This document shows positions 5,073-5,240 of a stretch of 5,240 nucleotides of DNA, in pieces; position 1 is the first letter of the stretch, and the number at the start of each line of letters is the position of its first letter. The DNA comes from Marvinbryantia sp964455335 (GTDB lineage Bacteria; Bacillota; Clostridia; Lachnospirales; Lachnospiraceae). Under the pieces are notes generated by a model. It did no database searches. It was not told where the DNA came from and was given only the letters and a program-made list of their open reading frames with translations. Position numbers and translations under genes: made by a program. The stretch is taken from positions 1 to 5,240 of the forward strand of contig CAYVVW010000147.1 of NCBI GenBank assembly GCA_964455335.1, in the 5' to 3' direction.

Positions 5073-5240
5073 CGTACACTTGTGCAGGAAGCAAAGCTGT
5101 GAAGATGTTTGGAATTTGTGCCCCCGCGCCGTTTGCCATGAGGCTGGCGCGGGGGCTTTTGCGGACATTTTCGAGCCGTTGTATATCATAGCCGCGCTTT
5201 TTAATCCTCTTGTAGTCTTTTTTGAACTTTGTCTGGTATT
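5056..5240 (-). pseudogene. YafQ/RelE-type toxin fragment (truncated at its C-terminus; N-terminus beyond the right edge)
   Basis: On the minus strand the frame entering at 5238 reads YQTKFKKDYKRIKKRGYDI and then QRLE. FKKDYKR-x-KKRG-x-[DN]-x-x-x-LE is the characteristic N-terminal part of YafQ-like type II toxins, which are ribosome-dependent mRNA interferases of about 90 residues. After roughly position 5176 the frame stays open to the TAA at 5058-5056 but no longer resembles the family. The conserved middle and C-terminal blocks (around GNY-x-G-x-RECH and DWLLIY) are absent. The 3' part of the gene therefore seems lost, with the break close to the terminator at 5120-5160. The start codon and any DinJ/RelB-like antitoxin would lie to the right of the window. 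The family call rests on about 23 residues. Confidence 0.6.
5120..5160 (+). terminator. Rho-independent terminator of the sirtuin-like gene
   Basis: GCCCCCGCGCC (5120-5130) pairs perfectly with GGCGCGGGGGC (5146-5156) as an 11-bp GC-rich stem. Inside the 15-base loop a further GCC-ATGA-GGC mini-stem is possible. Four T follow directly (5157-5160). The T run is short, but the stem is very stable. The minus strand has no T run after the hairpin, so it should act only on plus-strand transcription. Confidence 0.7.

Overview
The window looks like a chromosomal segment of a moderately GC-rich member of the Bacillota, most likely a gut-type clostridium (Lachnospiraceae or Oscillospiraceae-like). This rests on strong purine-rich Shine-Dalgarno sites, a PhoB-type regulator and kinase of clostridial style, a zinc-ribbon sirtuin-like protein, and an AAA-ATPase/PD-(D/E)XK-type start at the left edge. 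The taxonomic call is inference from protein flavour, not from a marker search.

Left part (1-452): the first 24 codons of a minus-strand gene of the AAA-ATPase-like/PD-(D/E)XK family run off the left edge. Next comes about 380 bp without a gene. It holds a well-formed minus-strand promoter with a palindrome in its spacer, a 30-bp direct repeat spaced 51 bp, a plus-strand promoter overlapping the second repeat copy, and five copies of an 11-bp purine-rich tandem repeat in the leader of the next gene.

Centre (453-4181): a tightly packed plus-strand gene string runs asparaginyl-tRNA synthetase (asnS), sensor histidine kinase, MntA-like minimal nucleotidyltransferase, broken HEPN (HepT-like) toxin, OmpR/PhoB response regulator. 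Neighbours are separated by a few bases or overlap, so co-transcription is likely. The kinase and regulator should form one two-component system, but a toxin-antitoxin pair sits between them. The antitoxin-type nucleotidyltransferase looks intact. The toxin has lost its middle and is frameshifted, although its active-site segment survives in another frame.

Right part (4182-5240): a separate promoter drives a divergent Sir2-like gene. It keeps the zinc cysteines and the active-site histidine but has replaced most of the NAD-binding signature residues. A GC-rich hairpin with a short T run follows. The right edge carries, on the minus strand, a piece of a YafQ/RelE-type toxin whose similarity stops near that hairpin. 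Two damaged toxin modules within 2 kb suggest past turnover of accessory genes here.
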